A stretch of 64,000 bases of DNA from Actinomadura sp. WMMA1423. Its GTDB lineage: Bacteria > Actinomycetota > Actinomycetes > Streptosporangiales > Streptosporangiaceae. The notes beneath the pieces were generated by a model that saw only the letters and a program-made list of their open reading frames with translations, did no database searches and was not told the DNA's origin. This document shows positions 34,712-43,319 of the stretch, one piece after another (positions within the stretch are counted from its first letter, which is position 1; every line of letters begins with the position of its first letter). The position numbers were made by a program, and so were the translations under genes. The stretch covers positions 1,550,001 to 1,614,000 of the forward strand of contig NZ_CP041244.1 of assembly GCF_006547145.1 (NCBI RefSeq). The letters are read 5' to 3'.

Positions 34712-35755
34712 TCAGGGATCGCGCCGAGCCGCCAGGGGGACGGCGCAGCGGGGGCGGGTGCGGAGCTGGTATGACACGGCGGCGATGGCCAGGGCCCAGC
34801 CGTATCCCCCGAAGGCCAGCGAGGCCGCCTCGCCGAGCGACGGCCAATGGGGGTCCGAGCCGACGGCCCCGGTGTCGAGGAGGATCCCCAGGATCATGCC
34901 TCCCGCGCCGTACAGGGCCAGCGTCGGGGCGATCAACCAGACCGGCACCAGCGGGAGGAACCTCGGCACCCGCCTGCCCGCCGGCAACGGCACCCAGCGC
35001 GGGAACACCATGCCCCAGGGACGGACCAGGCCCAGCAGGAGAAAGTCCGCAAGGCCGATGAGCAGCAGCAGGACCAGCAGCATGTAAGGGTTCGGCTCGT
35101 CGGTGTAGTGCTTCTTGACCTCGGCGTAGCCGCCGAGCGTGCCCAGGGCGTGCAGGGTGAAATAGGGCACGAAGGCCGCGCAGCCGGCGTAGGCGGTCCA
35201 GCGCACCCCGCGCGGCGCGGCCTGGGGCGCCGGACGCACCAGGCCCCCCGTCCGCCGGGTGTGCACCTGTCCGCAGCGGACGCAGGACAGGGCCGTCCGG
35301 CGGCGCCACGACACCGCCGAGGCCGCGAAGAGGGCGCCGACCGCGGCGAAGCACAGCCGTTCGGCGAAGCCCGACCAGTCGCTGTTCCCGTCACGGCCGC
35401 GGACGGTGCCCGTGAGCACCAGCTCGATCAGGTTCAGCAGCACGAAGCAACTGCCCGCCAGGCTCGCCGAGGCCACGGCCCACACGCCGCCGGAGACGGC
35501 CCGGACCGGAAGCGACCGCCCCCACGGACGGACGGTGGCGGCAGCGAACACCGCCCCGACCAGCAGCACGGCGGCCGCGGGCAGGGCTGAACGGGGCACG
35601 CCGACCACCGAGAGGCGTCCCGCGAGCGAACCTGCCAGAAGTGCCGCTCCGTACAGTGCGGCACATCCGGCCGCGGCGTATCCCGCCCACGACGGCCACC
35701 GCCGCCACCATCCGGTCAGCGGCACAGGCGCGAGGCCGGTCGACGGTTCCCTCAT
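34712..35755 (-). CDS. Integral membrane protein of unknown function
   Basis: About 347 residues with seven or eight hydrophobic segments (for example YAAAGCAALYGAALLAGSLAG, LLVLLLLIGLADFLLLGLV). A cytosolic loop holds CVRCG, a half zinc-ribbon. No transporter or enzyme motif was found. I use ATG 35755 behind GAGGGCGAGG; GTG 35797 is an in-frame alternative. The 289 bp between this gene's end and the lectin start contain no gene; an inverted repeat GCATTG...CAATGC lies near 34501-34526. Confidence 0.75.
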   Translation of the reverse strand: MREPSTGLAPVPLTGWWRRWPSWAGYAAAGCAALYGAALLAGSLAGRLSVVGVPRSALPAAAVLLVGAVFAAATVRPWGRSLPVRAVSGGVWAVASASLAGSCFVLLNLIELVLTGTVRGRDGNSDWSGFAERLCFAAVGALFAASAVSWRRRTALSCVRCGQVHTRRTGGLVRPAPQAAPRGVRWTAYAGCAAFVPYFTLHALGTLGGYAEVKKHYTDEPNPYMLLVLLLLIGLADFLLLGLVRPWGMVFPRWVPLPAGRRVPRFLPLVPVWLIAPTLALYGAGGMILGILLDTGAVGSDPHWPSLGEAASLAFGGYGWALAIAAVSYQLRTRPRCAVPLAARRDP

Positions 35756-35891
35756 GTGATGCCTCGCCCTCAACGCCTCGACGAACGTCCGGGGCACAGC
35801 CTCGTCGGCGACCCGCCCATGCGGCCTCCCCCGGCAGAGGGAGGAGCCTCCCCTCCAGGTCCCAGCGCGCGCTCGGGGCGCCCGCCCGGCC

Positions 35892-36126
35892 GCCTTCCCC
35901 GCCCGGCTGCTGCCCGCCGACCTCGGCGCCCTGATCCAGATCGAGACGCCCGACCACTACCGGGGACGGGTCTCCTCGGTCGAGCACGTCATCGGCGGCG
36001 GCCACCGTCGTCTCCATCGGCCTCGCCAACCGTCCGTTGCGACGGCACCGGCTCCCGCGCGAGCGCGACGACGTCCGATCGCCCGCGATCCAGGCTCAGC
36101 CGCCGGCCGCGGAGGGTTCCGGGTGA
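35892..36126 (+). pseudogene. Possible frameshifted gene remnant
   Basis: Between the membrane protein start (35755) and the KhtT-like start (36290) there is no intact gene. One plus frame reads like protein (PARLLPADLGALIQIETPDH, then RGRVSSVEHV) to about 36000. The next frame then continues plausibly (TVVSIGLANRPLRRH) to a stop at 36124-36126. A 1-bp indel near 35998-36003 would join them. No start codon is found upstream in the first frame. The family is not recognised, and chance is not excluded. Confidence 0.3.
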
Positions 36127-36289
36127 GGGAGGGCGAGGGCCTCGCCACATCCATGAGCTGCACTGCCCACACCGGAATTCGCCTAATGTCGTGTTCCGGT
36201 CGGCTCTGGAACCATGTTCGATACCTCATCGGCGTCGATCAGGTCGGCCGGAGCGGGCACGGAGATCACGGAGTACACGGGAGAGGGCC

Positions 36290-36772
36290 ATGGACGTCGA
36301 GCGGACATCACTGCCGGGCATCGGGTTGCGGCATGTGTTCACCACCGGGCGGGGCCGCCAGATCGGGGTGGTGTCGCACCGCACGGGCCGCCGCGATCTG
36401 GTGATCTACGACAAGGAGGACCCCGACACCTGCGTCGTGTCGGTGGCGATGGAGCCCGAGGAGGCCAACGCCCTGGCCGAGCTGCTCGGCACCGGGCGGG
36501 TCGTGGAGCGGCTGGCCGAGCTGAACCGGCAGGTGGAGGGGCTGGTGACCGAGCAGATCCTGCTGACGGGCGCCTCCCCGTACGTGGGCCGCCGGATGGG
36601 CGACACCCGGGCGCGCACCCGCACCGGCGCCTCGATCGTGGCCGTGGTGCGCGAGGGCGAGGTCATCGCCAGCCCGCGCCCGGACTTCGAGTTCCGCGCC
36701 GAGGACGTCGTGGTGGTGGTCGGCACCGACGAGGGCACCGCCGCCGTCGCAGCCATACTGCACGGTGGGTGA
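36290..36772 (+). CDS. KhtT-like TrkA-C domain regulatory subunit of a K+/H+ antiporter
   Basis: A 160-residue cytosolic protein. The N-terminal part (LPGIGLRHVFTTGRGRQIGV, VIYDKEDPDTCVVSVAMEPEEA) is that of KhtT-type subunits. The C-terminal part (TRTGASIVAVVREGEVIASP, FEFRAEDVVVVVGTDE) is a TrkA-C (RCK-C) domain that binds small regulators. ATG 36290 follows GAGAGGG; the frame is open further upstream but that part does not look coding. It lies 9 bp before the antiporter gene, the usual khtT-khtU pairing. Confidence 0.92.
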   Translation: MDVERTSLPGIGLRHVFTTGRGRQIGVVSHRTGRRDLVIYDKEDPDTCVVSVAMEPEEANALAELLGTGRVVERLAELNRQVEGLVTEQILLTGASPYVGRRMGDTRARTRTGASIVAVVREGEVIASPRPDFEFRAEDVVVVVGTDEGTAAVAAILHGG

Positions 36773-36781
36773 GAGGGGACC

Positions 36782-38059
36782 ATGCACGCTGCGACACAAC
36801 TGATCGAACTGGGCGCGATCGTCCTGGCGCTGGGCCTGCTCGGCGCGGTGGCGGTCCGCTTCTCCATCTCCCCGATCCCGCTGTACCTGGTGGCGGGCCT
36901 GGCCTTCGGCTCCGGCGGGATCCTGCCGCTGGGCGCCAGTGAGGAGTTCGTGGCGCTCGGCGCCGAGGTCGGGGTGATCCTGCTCCTGTTCACCCTCGGG
37001 CTGGAGTACACGGCCGGGGAACTGGTCGGGACGCTGCGCACCTCGGCCCCGGCGGGACTGGCCGACCTGGTGCTCAACGCCACGCCCGGGGTCGCGGTCG
37101 CGCTGGTGATGGGCTGGGGGCCGGTGGCGGCGGTGGCGCTCGGCGGCGTCACCTACGTGACCTCCTCCGGCATCACCGCCAAGGTGATGGGGGACCTCGG
37201 TTGGCTGGGAAACCGGGAGACCCCCGCGGTGCTGTCGATCCTGGTGTTCGAGGACCTGGCGATGGCCGCCTACCTGCCGATCCTCACCGCCCTGCTGGCC
37301 GGGGCGTCCCTGGTCGCCGGGGCCACCACGCTGGGGATCGCCGCCGCCACCATCACCCTGATCCTGTTCATCGCGCTGCGGCACGGCCGGCTGGTGGAGC
37401 GGTTCGTGGCCAGCCCCACCGACGAGGTGCTGCTGCTGAAGGTGCTGGGGCTGACCCTGCTGGTGGCGGGCCTGGCCCAGCAGTTGCAGGTGTCGGCGGC
37501 GGTCGGCGCCTTCCTCGTCGGCATCGCCCTGTCGGGGCCGCTGGCCCACACCGCGCGCGACCTGCTGGCCCCGCTGAAGGACCTGTTCGCCGCGGTGTTC
37601 TTCGTGTTCTTCGGCCTGCACACCGACCCCGGCGAGCTGCCCCCCGTGCTCGGTGTGGCCGCGCTCCTCGCCGTGGCGGGGATCGCCACCAAGCTCACCT
37701 CGGGCTGGCTGGCCGCCCGCCGCGCGGGGGTGGCCACGCGCGGGCGCCTGCGCGCCGGCGCCGCGCTGGTCCCGCGCGGCGAGTTCAACATCGTCATCGC
37801 GGGGCTGGCCGTGTCCGCCGGCATCAACCCCCGGCTCGGGCCGCTGGCCGCCGCCTACGTGCTGATGCTGGCGATCGCCGGGCCGCTGATCGCCCGCGGC
37901 GTCGAACCCCTCCTGCGCTGGCACCTCGCCCGTCCGGCCCGCACGGGCCGCGAGGAGCGCGTGCCCTCCCCCAGGCCCGGCGGCACCGCCGCCGAGCGTG
38001 ACGACGGGCAGGACGGCAAGGACACCGTGACCGGGACATCGGTGCCCCGCCGGCAGTGA
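36782..38059 (+). CDS. KhtU-like CPA2 cation:proton antiporter
   Basis: A 425-residue membrane antiporter of the CPA2/KefB family with about 12-13 membrane segments (LGAIVLALGLLGAVAVRF; FGSGGILPLGASEEFVALGA; GVILLLFTLGLEYTAGEL). The conserved core LSILVFEDLAMAAYLP carries the acidic transport residue. It lacks the KTN/TrkA-N domain; regulation is supplied by the KhtT-like partner just upstream. It is expected to export K+ or NH4+ in exchange for protons. Confidence 0.92.
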   Translation: MHAATQLIELGAIVLALGLLGAVAVRFSISPIPLYLVAGLAFGSGGILPLGASEEFVALGAEVGVILLLFTLGLEYTAGELVGTLRTSAPAGLADLVLNATPGVAVALVMGWGPVAAVALGGVTYVTSSGITAKVMGDLGWLGNRETPAVLSILVFEDLAMAAYLPILTALLAGASLVAGATTLGIAAATITLILFIALRHGRLVERFVASPTDEVLLLKVLGLTLLVAGLAQQLQVSAAVGAFLVGIALSGPLAHTARDLLAPLKDLFAAVFFVFFGLHTDPGELPPVLGVAALLAVAGIATKLTSGWLAARRAGVATRGRLRAGAALVPRGEFNIVIAGLAVSAGINPRLGPLAAAYVLMLAIAGPLIARGVEPLLRWHLARPARTGREERVPSPRPGGTAAERDDGQDGKDTVTGTSVPRRQ

Positions 38060-38095
38060 GCGGCCGATCCCGGGGCTGCGACGCGAGCGCGCGTC

Positions 38096-39418
38096 TCAGC
38101 CCTGGGACCGCGGAGCGGTGAAGGTGCAGGGCAGTCGCTTGTACCCGTTGATGAAGCCGGACTCGAGACGGTCGGGCTCCCCCGCGGCGATGTCGGGCAG
38201 GCGGGTGAACAGCTCGCGGAACATCACGGTGATCTCCCGCCGGGCCAGGTTGGCCCCCAGGCAGAAGTGCGGGCCGGGCCCGCCGAACCCGACGTGCGGG
38301 TTCGGTGAGCGCGTGATGTCGAAGCGGTCGGGGTCGGAGAAGACCGCCTCGTCGCGGTTGGCCGACCAGTAGAACAGCGTCACCCTGTCGCCCTTGCGGA
38401 AGGTGTGGCCGTTCATCTCGTGGTCGCGGGTGAGGTTGCGCCGCATGAAGATGACGGGGCTGCTGAAGCGCACGATCTCCTCGACCGCTCCGGCGATGCG
38501 CCCGTCGAAGTCGGCCAGCAGCAGTTCGCGCTGGTCGGGGTGGTCGGTGAACAGCTTCAGCCCGTGCGCGATCGCGTTGCGGGTGGTCTCGTTCCCGGCC
38601 ACCACCAGCAGCAGGAAGAACGTGGCGAACTCCCGCGGGGACAGCCGCTCGCCGTCGACGTTGGCGTTCACCAGCGCCGAGGTCAGGTCGCCGGTGGGCG
38701 CCGCCCTGCGCTCGCGCCCGAGCTGGGCCGCCAGCCTGTGCAGCCGCCACCCCGCCGACGCGACCGTGCCCAGCATGCGGAGCGTGGCGAGCCGGCCCAG
38801 CTTCGCGGTGCCGCCGCTGTAGTCGACGGCGGCGCCCACGTACTCGGAGTCGCTGTAGCCGACGATGACGTTGGTCAGCTCCACCACCCGCCGGTGGTGG
38901 CGGGCGGGGATGCCGAGCATGTCGCAGATGACCTCGACCGGCAGCCGCACCGCCGCCCGGGCCACGAAGTCGCCGCCGCCCGCCTCGATCAGCTCGTCCA
39001 CGATCCGGGCGGCCCGCCGGGCGATGTCGTCGTCGGCCTTGGCGAGCATCTTGGGGCTGAACGCCCGGGACACGATCCGGCGGATCTTGGCGTGCCGCGG
39101 ATCGTCCATGTCGATCATCGAGTTGAAGTAGCCGTCCATCCAGCGGGGCATGTCGGCGGGGCTGGTGGCGCTCGGTTCGCTGCTGAACACCTCCGGATGG
39201 CGGCTCGCCTCCGTCACGTCGGCGTGGCGGACCAGGGCCCAGGACCCCGGGCTCTGCCCGAGGAACGGCAGCTTGGGCAGGGTGAAGAACACCGGCGCAG
39301 GCTGGACGCGCAGCAGCGCGAACGCCCGCGCCCGCTCGTCCAGCGGGCGGATCCAGAAGCGCAGATCACTCAGGTCGATGTCCGCCAGGGTCAGCTGCGG
39401 GGGGATCTCCGTGGCCAT
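38096..39418 (-). CDS. Cytochrome P450 (CYP125/142/124-like group)
   Basis: A 440-residue soluble P450. It has FNSMIDMDDPRHAKIRRIVS in the C-helix region and an intact I-helix AGNETT with the acid-alcohol pair. It also has an ExxR (EEIVR) and a haem loop FGGPGPHFCLG. The long N-terminus and C-helix resemble actinobacterial sterol/lipid hydroxylases (CYP125/142/124), though substrate cannot be deduced. ATG 39418 is chosen over 39469 because the latter lies in the operator. It is divergent from a TetR gene with a perfect inverted repeat between them. Confidence 0.92.
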   Translation of the reverse strand: MATEIPPQLTLADIDLSDLRFWIRPLDERARAFALLRVQPAPVFFTLPKLPFLGQSPGSWALVRHADVTEASRHPEVFSSEPSATSPADMPRWMDGYFNSMIDMDDPRHAKIRRIVSRAFSPKMLAKADDDIARRAARIVDELIEAGGGDFVARAAVRLPVEVICDMLGIPARHHRRVVELTNVIVGYSDSEYVGAAVDYSGGTAKLGRLATLRMLGTVASAGWRLHRLAAQLGRERRAAPTGDLTSALVNANVDGERLSPREFATFFLLLVVAGNETTRNAIAHGLKLFTDHPDQRELLLADFDGRIAGAVEEIVRFSSPVIFMRRNLTRDHEMNGHTFRKGDRVTLFYWSANRDEAVFSDPDRFDITRSPNPHVGFGGPGPHFCLGANLARREITVMFRELFTRLPDIAAGEPDRLESGFINGYKRLPCTFTAPRSQG

Positions 39419-39465
39419 CGACCTCACGCTCCTGTCTCGTCGCGACCGAGATTTCTGGTGAAGCG

Positions 39466-39489
39466 ACACACCAGAAATATCTGGTGTGT
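39466..39489. promoter_or_regulatory. 24-bp perfect inverted repeat between P450 and TetR genes
   Basis: Arms ACACACCAGA / TCTGGTGTGT (39466-39475, 39480-39489) with spacer AATA. Half-sites of the same motif flank it (ATTTCTGGTG near 39451, CCAGATTT near 39497). It sits 48 bp before the P450 start and 52 bp before the TetR start. It is a textbook operator for the adjacent TetR; binding itself is inferred. Confidence 0.8.
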
Positions 39490-39540
39490 ACCGTCTCCAG
39501 ATTTGGGGGCGAAGTCAAGGGATGCGGCACAATCGGGGCT

Positions 39541-40194
39541 GTGACGTCCGAGACCTCCCGCGCGCGCCCCTACGGCGGCGTGCCCGCCGACCAGCGCCGC
39601 GCCCGCCGCCGCGCCGCGCTGATGGCGGCCGGGCTGGAGCTGCTGGGCACCCGGGGCTGGGCCGCCACGACCGTGCGGAAGGTGTGCGCCGAGGCGGGGC
39701 TCAACGACCGCTACTTCTACGAGAGCTTCCCGGACCGGGACGCCCTGCTCCTGGCGATCGTCGACGACCAGGTCGCCCAGGGCACCCACGTGATACTTTC
39801 CGCCGCCCGCCGGGCGCCCCGCCACCCGGCGGCCCGCACCCGCGCCGTGGTGACCGCCGTCTTCGACTTCCTGACCACCGACCCGCGCCGCGCCCACATC
39901 CTGACCCACGCCTTCCCCTCCTCTCCCCTGCTCCAGCGGCGGCGCGTCGAGATCCTCCGGAGCATGGCGGCGATCTTCGCCGCCCAGACGCACGAGACGC
40001 TGGACCAGGTGCTCCTCCCCGACATCGACGTGGAGCTGACCGGCCTGACACTCACGGCCGGCCTGTGGGAGCTGTTCACCACCTGGTTCCGCGGAGACCT
40101 GGACGTCGACCGCGACCACCTGATCGACTACACGGTCGCCCTGATGCTGAGCACCATCGAGCTGGCCGCCCCCCTCCACCACCGCCTCCACTGA
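39541..40194 (+). CDS. TetR family transcriptional regulator
   Basis: A 217-residue TetR protein. The helix-turn-helix spans about residues 20-65 (RRAALMAAGLELLGTRG, TVRKVCAEAGLNDRYFYESF) and is followed by a helical ligand domain. It starts at GTG 39541. Divergent orientation and the shared 24-bp inverted repeat indicate that it controls itself and the P450. It is not closely related to the two TetR paralogues at 24.7 and 28.6 kb. Confidence 0.92.
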   Translation: MTSETSRARPYGGVPADQRRARRRAALMAAGLELLGTRGWAATTVRKVCAEAGLNDRYFYESFPDRDALLLAIVDDQVAQGTHVILSAARRAPRHPAARTRAVVTAVFDFLTTDPRRAHILTHAFPSSPLLQRRRVEILRSMAAIFAAQTHETLDQVLLPDIDVELTGLTLTAGLWELFTTWFRGDLDVDRDHLIDYTVALMLSTIELAAPLHHRLH

Positions 40195-40310
40195 GGGCGG
40201 CCGGCGAGGACGGCCCGGACGTCCGCTGTGATGGAGCGCACTCGCGCCCGTGTCACGAACGGGCGGCCTCCGGTGTCCAGTGGACGAGCCCGCGACCGGA
40301 GGAGCAATCC

Positions 40311-41207
40311 ATGAGCGACCACGCCGCCGACCCGGCGACCGAGGCCTTCGTCGCCCACCGCAACCTGCTCTTCACCGTCGCCTACGAGATGCTCGGCTCC
40401 GCCGCCGACGCCGAGGACGTCCTCCAGGAGACGTGGCTGCGCTGGGTCGAGGTCGACCTGGCGCAGGTGCGCGACCGGCGCGCCTACCTGGTCCGGGTCA
40501 CGACCCGGCAGGCGCTCAACCGGCTGCGCACGATGGCACGCCGCAAGGAGGCCTACGTCGGCCCCTGGCTGCCCGAGCCGCTGCTCACCTCGCCGGACGT
40601 GGCGGAGGACGTCGAGCTCGCCGAGAGCATGTCGATGGCGCTGATGCTCGTCCTGGAGACGCTGTCGCCGACCGAGCGCGCCGTCTTCGTGCTGCGCGAG
40701 GTGTTCGCCGTCGCCTACGACGAGATCGCGGCCGCGGTCGGCAAGAGCCCCGCGGCCGTCCGCCAGATCGCCCACCGCGCCCGCGGGCACGTCGGCGCGC
40801 GCCGCCCGCGCGAGGCGGTCTCGCCGGGCGAGACCCGGGCGGTCCTGGAGTCGTTCCAGCGCGCGGTCGAGACCGGCGACCTGCAGGGCCTGCTCGACGT
40901 GCTCGCGCCCGAGGTCGTCCTCATGGGCGACGGCGGCGGCGTCAAGCAGGCCGCGCCGCGGCCGATCAGCGGTGCCGCGAAGGTCGCCCGGTTCATCATC
41001 GGCGGCACCGCCCGGTACCGGCGGCGGGTCGCCTACGAGGAGGCCGTGGTCAACGGCGGCCCGGCCCTCGTCCTCAGGCTGGACGGCGAACTCGACGGCG
41101 TCCTGGCGGTCCGCGTCGAGGACGCCCGCATCACCGGGCTCTACTACGTCCGCAACCCCGAGAAGCTGACCCGCGTGAGGTCCGAGACCCCGCTCGCCCT
41201 GCGCTGA
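40311..41207 (+). CDS. ECF41-type (SigJ-like) RNA polymerase sigma factor with C-terminal SnoaL-like domain
   Basis: A 298-residue sigma factor. Region 2 spans about residues 10-80 (FVAHRNLLFTVAYEMLGS, AEDVLQETWLRW) and region 4 about 105-165 (LSPTERAVFVLREVFAVAYDEIA). A NTF2/SnoaL-like domain from about 185 (FQRAVETGDLQGLLDVLAPEVV) acts in ECF41 proteins as a fused regulator in place of a separate anti-sigma factor. ATG 40311 follows GGAGGAG. The 116-bp gap upstream should hold its promoter. The target genes are unknown. Confidence 0.92.
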   Translation: MSDHAADPATEAFVAHRNLLFTVAYEMLGSAADAEDVLQETWLRWVEVDLAQVRDRRAYLVRVTTRQALNRLRTMARRKEAYVGPWLPEPLLTSPDVAEDVELAESMSMALMLVLETLSPTERAVFVLREVFAVAYDEIAAAVGKSPAAVRQIAHRARGHVGARRPREAVSPGETRAVLESFQRAVETGDLQGLLDVLAPEVVLMGDGGGVKQAAPRPISGAAKVARFIIGGTARYRRRVAYEEAVVNGGPALVLRLDGELDGVLAVRVEDARITGLYYVRNPEKLTRVRSETPLALR

Positions 41208-41216
41208 GGCGCGGTC

Positions 41217-41687
41217 TCAGGCCGGCGGGCGGTCGGGAAGGAGCCGTTCGAGGAGGTGCGCGACGGTGACGACGCCGATCATGGGCGCGTCGGTGCGGTC
41301 GGCCTCGCCGCTGACCGCGACGACGGGGCTGCGGTCGGCCGCCATGACGCTGGCGATCTCCATGACGGTGGCGTCGGCGTCGACGACGGGCAGGTCCCTG
41401 CGCTCCTCGGCGAGCAGGTCGGCGACGCTCCTCTCGCCGAGCCTGGCGCACAGCCTGTCGGCGTGGCGCTCGTCGTAGACCCGGGCGAGGGCGGGGTCGT
41501 CCCGGACGTGCGCCGGGATGATGGCCCGCAGGAGCCGCGAGCCCGGGATCACCGCGACGGGCCGGCGGTCCGGATCGACGACGATCAGGCCCGCGAGCCG
41601 GTGCTCGGCCACCAGCCGGGCCGCCTCCAGCGCACTGCTGTCCGGCGTGACGGTCGGGTAGTCGACGGCGAGGTCTCGTGCGCGCAC
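41217..41687 (-). CDS. CBS-domain protein
   Basis: A 156-residue protein with a CBS pair: DYPTVTPDSSALEAARLVAE, AGLIVVDPDRRPVAVI, DLPVVDADATVMEIASVMA, MIGVVTVAHLLERLL. It has no attached enzyme or channel. Such small CBS proteins bind adenosine nucleotides and are common in dormancy regulons. It uses GTG 41687 and converges on the sigma gene, 9 bp apart. It shares the strand with the DHp-like gene upstream and may be transcribed with it. Confidence 0.88.
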   Translation of the reverse strand: MRARDLAVDYPTVTPDSSALEAARLVAEHRLAGLIVVDPDRRPVAVIPGSRLLRAIIPAHVRDDPALARVYDERHADRLCARLGERSVADLLAEERRDLPVVDADATVMEIASVMAADRSPVVAVSGEADRTDAPMIGVVTVAHLLERLLPDRPPA

Positions 41688-41730
41688 GGCTCCAACGTAG
41701 CCGACCGCCCCCGGCCCGGCGGCGGCCGCC

Positions 41731-42066
41731 TCAGCGGTCCGGCGCCTCCGGTGGCCGGGAGGCCGTGCGCAGGTCGAAGACCGCGCGGCGCAGGTCGGCG
41801 ATGGTGTCGTCCAGGGCGGTCAGGGCCGCCTGGACGCCCTGGCCGGCGCACGGGTCCTGGATGCGGGCCAGCGCGCCGTTCAGTTCCAGGCCGATGCCGA
41901 ACAGCCGGCGGGTGATCTGGTCGGCGAGATCGCGGGCGATGCGCTGCGCGTCGGAGCTCAGCTGCCGGGCGAGAGCCTCCGCCGCCTCCGGGGCGGGCGG
42001 GGCGCGACCGGCGACGTCACCCGATCCGTACGCACGCCCGGGCGCAGGTGACGGGTAGGTCATCAC
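41731..42066 (-). CDS. Stand-alone histidine-kinase dimerisation (HisKA_3) domain lacking the phospho-His
   Basis: A 111-residue protein. Residues about 25-105 match the dimerisation and phosphotransfer helices of NarL/DevS-type kinases (AQRIARDLADQITRRLFGIG, then ALDDTIADLRRAVFDLR). The phosphorylated His in the usual RDLHDxVIQRLF pattern is replaced by Ala. No ATPase domain follows. It might form heterodimers with a full-length DevS/DosS-like kinase as a modulator, or be a remnant. A DosR-type box lies 157 bp upstream. Confidence 0.75.
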   Translation of the reverse strand: MMTYPSPAPGRAYGSGDVAGRAPPAPEAAEALARQLSSDAQRIARDLADQITRRLFGIGLELNGALARIQDPCAGQGVQAALTALDDTIADLRRAVFDLRTASRPPEAPDR

Positions 42067-42222
42067 TCAGCCCCTCTGCACGGGAGCGAACGATACACCT
42101 GGAGGAACTACCCGCCCCGTGCCGCGATCCACGGCCTTCCATGAGGATTTGCAGGCACTTTGTCAATTATGTCCGCATTTGAGAGCCCCGGCGGGCCGCG
42201 CCGGAGGCGAGGCCGAAGGGCA

Positions 42223-42236
42223 GGGCCTAAGGTCCC
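42223..42236. promoter_or_regulatory. DosR-like box, upstream of the tandem USP gene
   Basis: GGGCCTAAGGTCCC. It has the same length and arm spacing as the core GGGACTWWAGTCCC of the mycobacterial DosR site. It lies 82 bp before the USP gene at 42318 and 157 bp before the divergent DHp-like gene. The rest of the 251-bp gap shows no gene. Confidence 0.7.
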
Positions 42237-42317
42237 CCGAACCCGGGACAGCGGCCCCTACCTGCGCCTTTTCCCCGCCGGGAAGGCTGGACACACCGAC
42301 AGGGGGAGGGATCGGCC

Positions 42318-43256
42318 ATGAACGATCATGAGAGGACGGACACCGTCCTGGTCGGCTACGACGGGTCGCCCGCCGCCGACGAGGCGCTCCGCTGGGGGGT
42401 GCGGGAGGCTCGGTTCCGCCGGCTGCCCCTCACGGTCTGCCACGCGTGGCACTGGCCCTATCCGCTGCGTCTGCCGGACAAGGACACCCTGGAGGTGCTC
42501 CGCGGCGCGGGGGCGATCGTGGCGGACGAGGGCGTGCGCAAGGCCCACAACCTCGCCGAGGGCCTGGACGTCCGCTGGCGCCTGGACCGGGGATGGGCCT
42601 CGGCCGTGCTGCTGGAGGCGTCCCGCGACGCCGCCGTGGTCGTGCTCGGCTCGCGGGGCCACGGCGGGTTCGAGGGCCTCTCGGTGGGCTCCACCGCCGT
42701 CCAGGTGGCGTCGCACGCCGTCCGCCCGGTCATCGTCGTGCGGCCGGACCTGCCGCCCGCGCGGCCGGACCGGGAGCGCGTCGTCGTCGGCGTGGACGGC
42801 TCGACGAGCGGCGAGTCCGCCATCGGCTTCGCCTTCGACGAGGCCGCGCTGCGCGGCGCGTCCGTCACCGCGGTGTGCAGCTGGTGGGATCCGGCCGCGT
42901 TCCGCGGGCCGGACCGCGTCCCCTTCAGCGACCCCCAGGTGGTCAGGCACGAGGCGATGGCGCGGTTCGAGGAGGACGTCGCCCCCTGGCGGAGCCGCTA
43001 CCCGAGGGTGACGCTCGAGACCGAGTTCGTGGTCGACACCCCGCGGCGGGCCCTGGTCAGCGCCTCCGAGGGCGCGACCCTGCTGGTGATGGGCGCGCGC
43101 GGGATCGGCTCGGGGCCCCAGACGCTCCTGGGCCCGGTCACCCAGACCGCGCTGCAGGAGGCGCCCTGCCCGGTGGCCGTGGTGCCCGCGCAGGGGGCCG
43201 GACGCGGCAGGGCGGCCGAGACCGCGGGCGCGTCGACGCGGGGCGGAACGAGCTGA
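42318..43256 (+). CDS. Tandem universal stress protein
   Basis: A 312-residue protein of two USP domains. Each begins with a D-containing strand (VLVGYDGSPAADEA; VVVGVDGSTSGESA). The first keeps the ATP-binding loop GSRGHGGFEGLSVGS; the second has a looser GARGIGSGPQTLLGP. Tandem USPs of this size (Rv2623 type) bind ATP and slow growth in hypoxia. A DosR-like box lies 82 bp upstream. It is followed 63 bp later by a CBS protein, the Rv2623-Rv2626 neighbourhood pattern. Confidence 0.93.
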   Translation: MNDHERTDTVLVGYDGSPAADEALRWGVREARFRRLPLTVCHAWHWPYPLRLPDKDTLEVLRGAGAIVADEGVRKAHNLAEGLDVRWRLDRGWASAVLLEASRDAAVVVLGSRGHGGFEGLSVGSTAVQVASHAVRPVIVVRPDLPPARPDRERVVVGVDGSTSGESAIGFAFDEAALRGASVTAVCSWWDPAAFRGPDRVPFSDPQVVRHEAMARFEEDVAPWRSRYPRVTLETEFVVDTPRRALVSASEGATLLVMGARGIGSGPQTLLGPVTQTALQEAPCPVAVVPAQGAGRGRAAETAGASTRGGTS

Positions 43257-43319
43257 ACGCGGGCGCGCGTCCGGATCCCGGCCCCGGCGGCCGGAGCGAC
43301 CGATCAAACGGGAGGAACC

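Noticed and set aside
35391..36029. A 212-residue minus-strand ORF upstream of the membrane protein
   Set aside because: Low-complexity translation overlapping the membrane protein gene in another frame; no motif.
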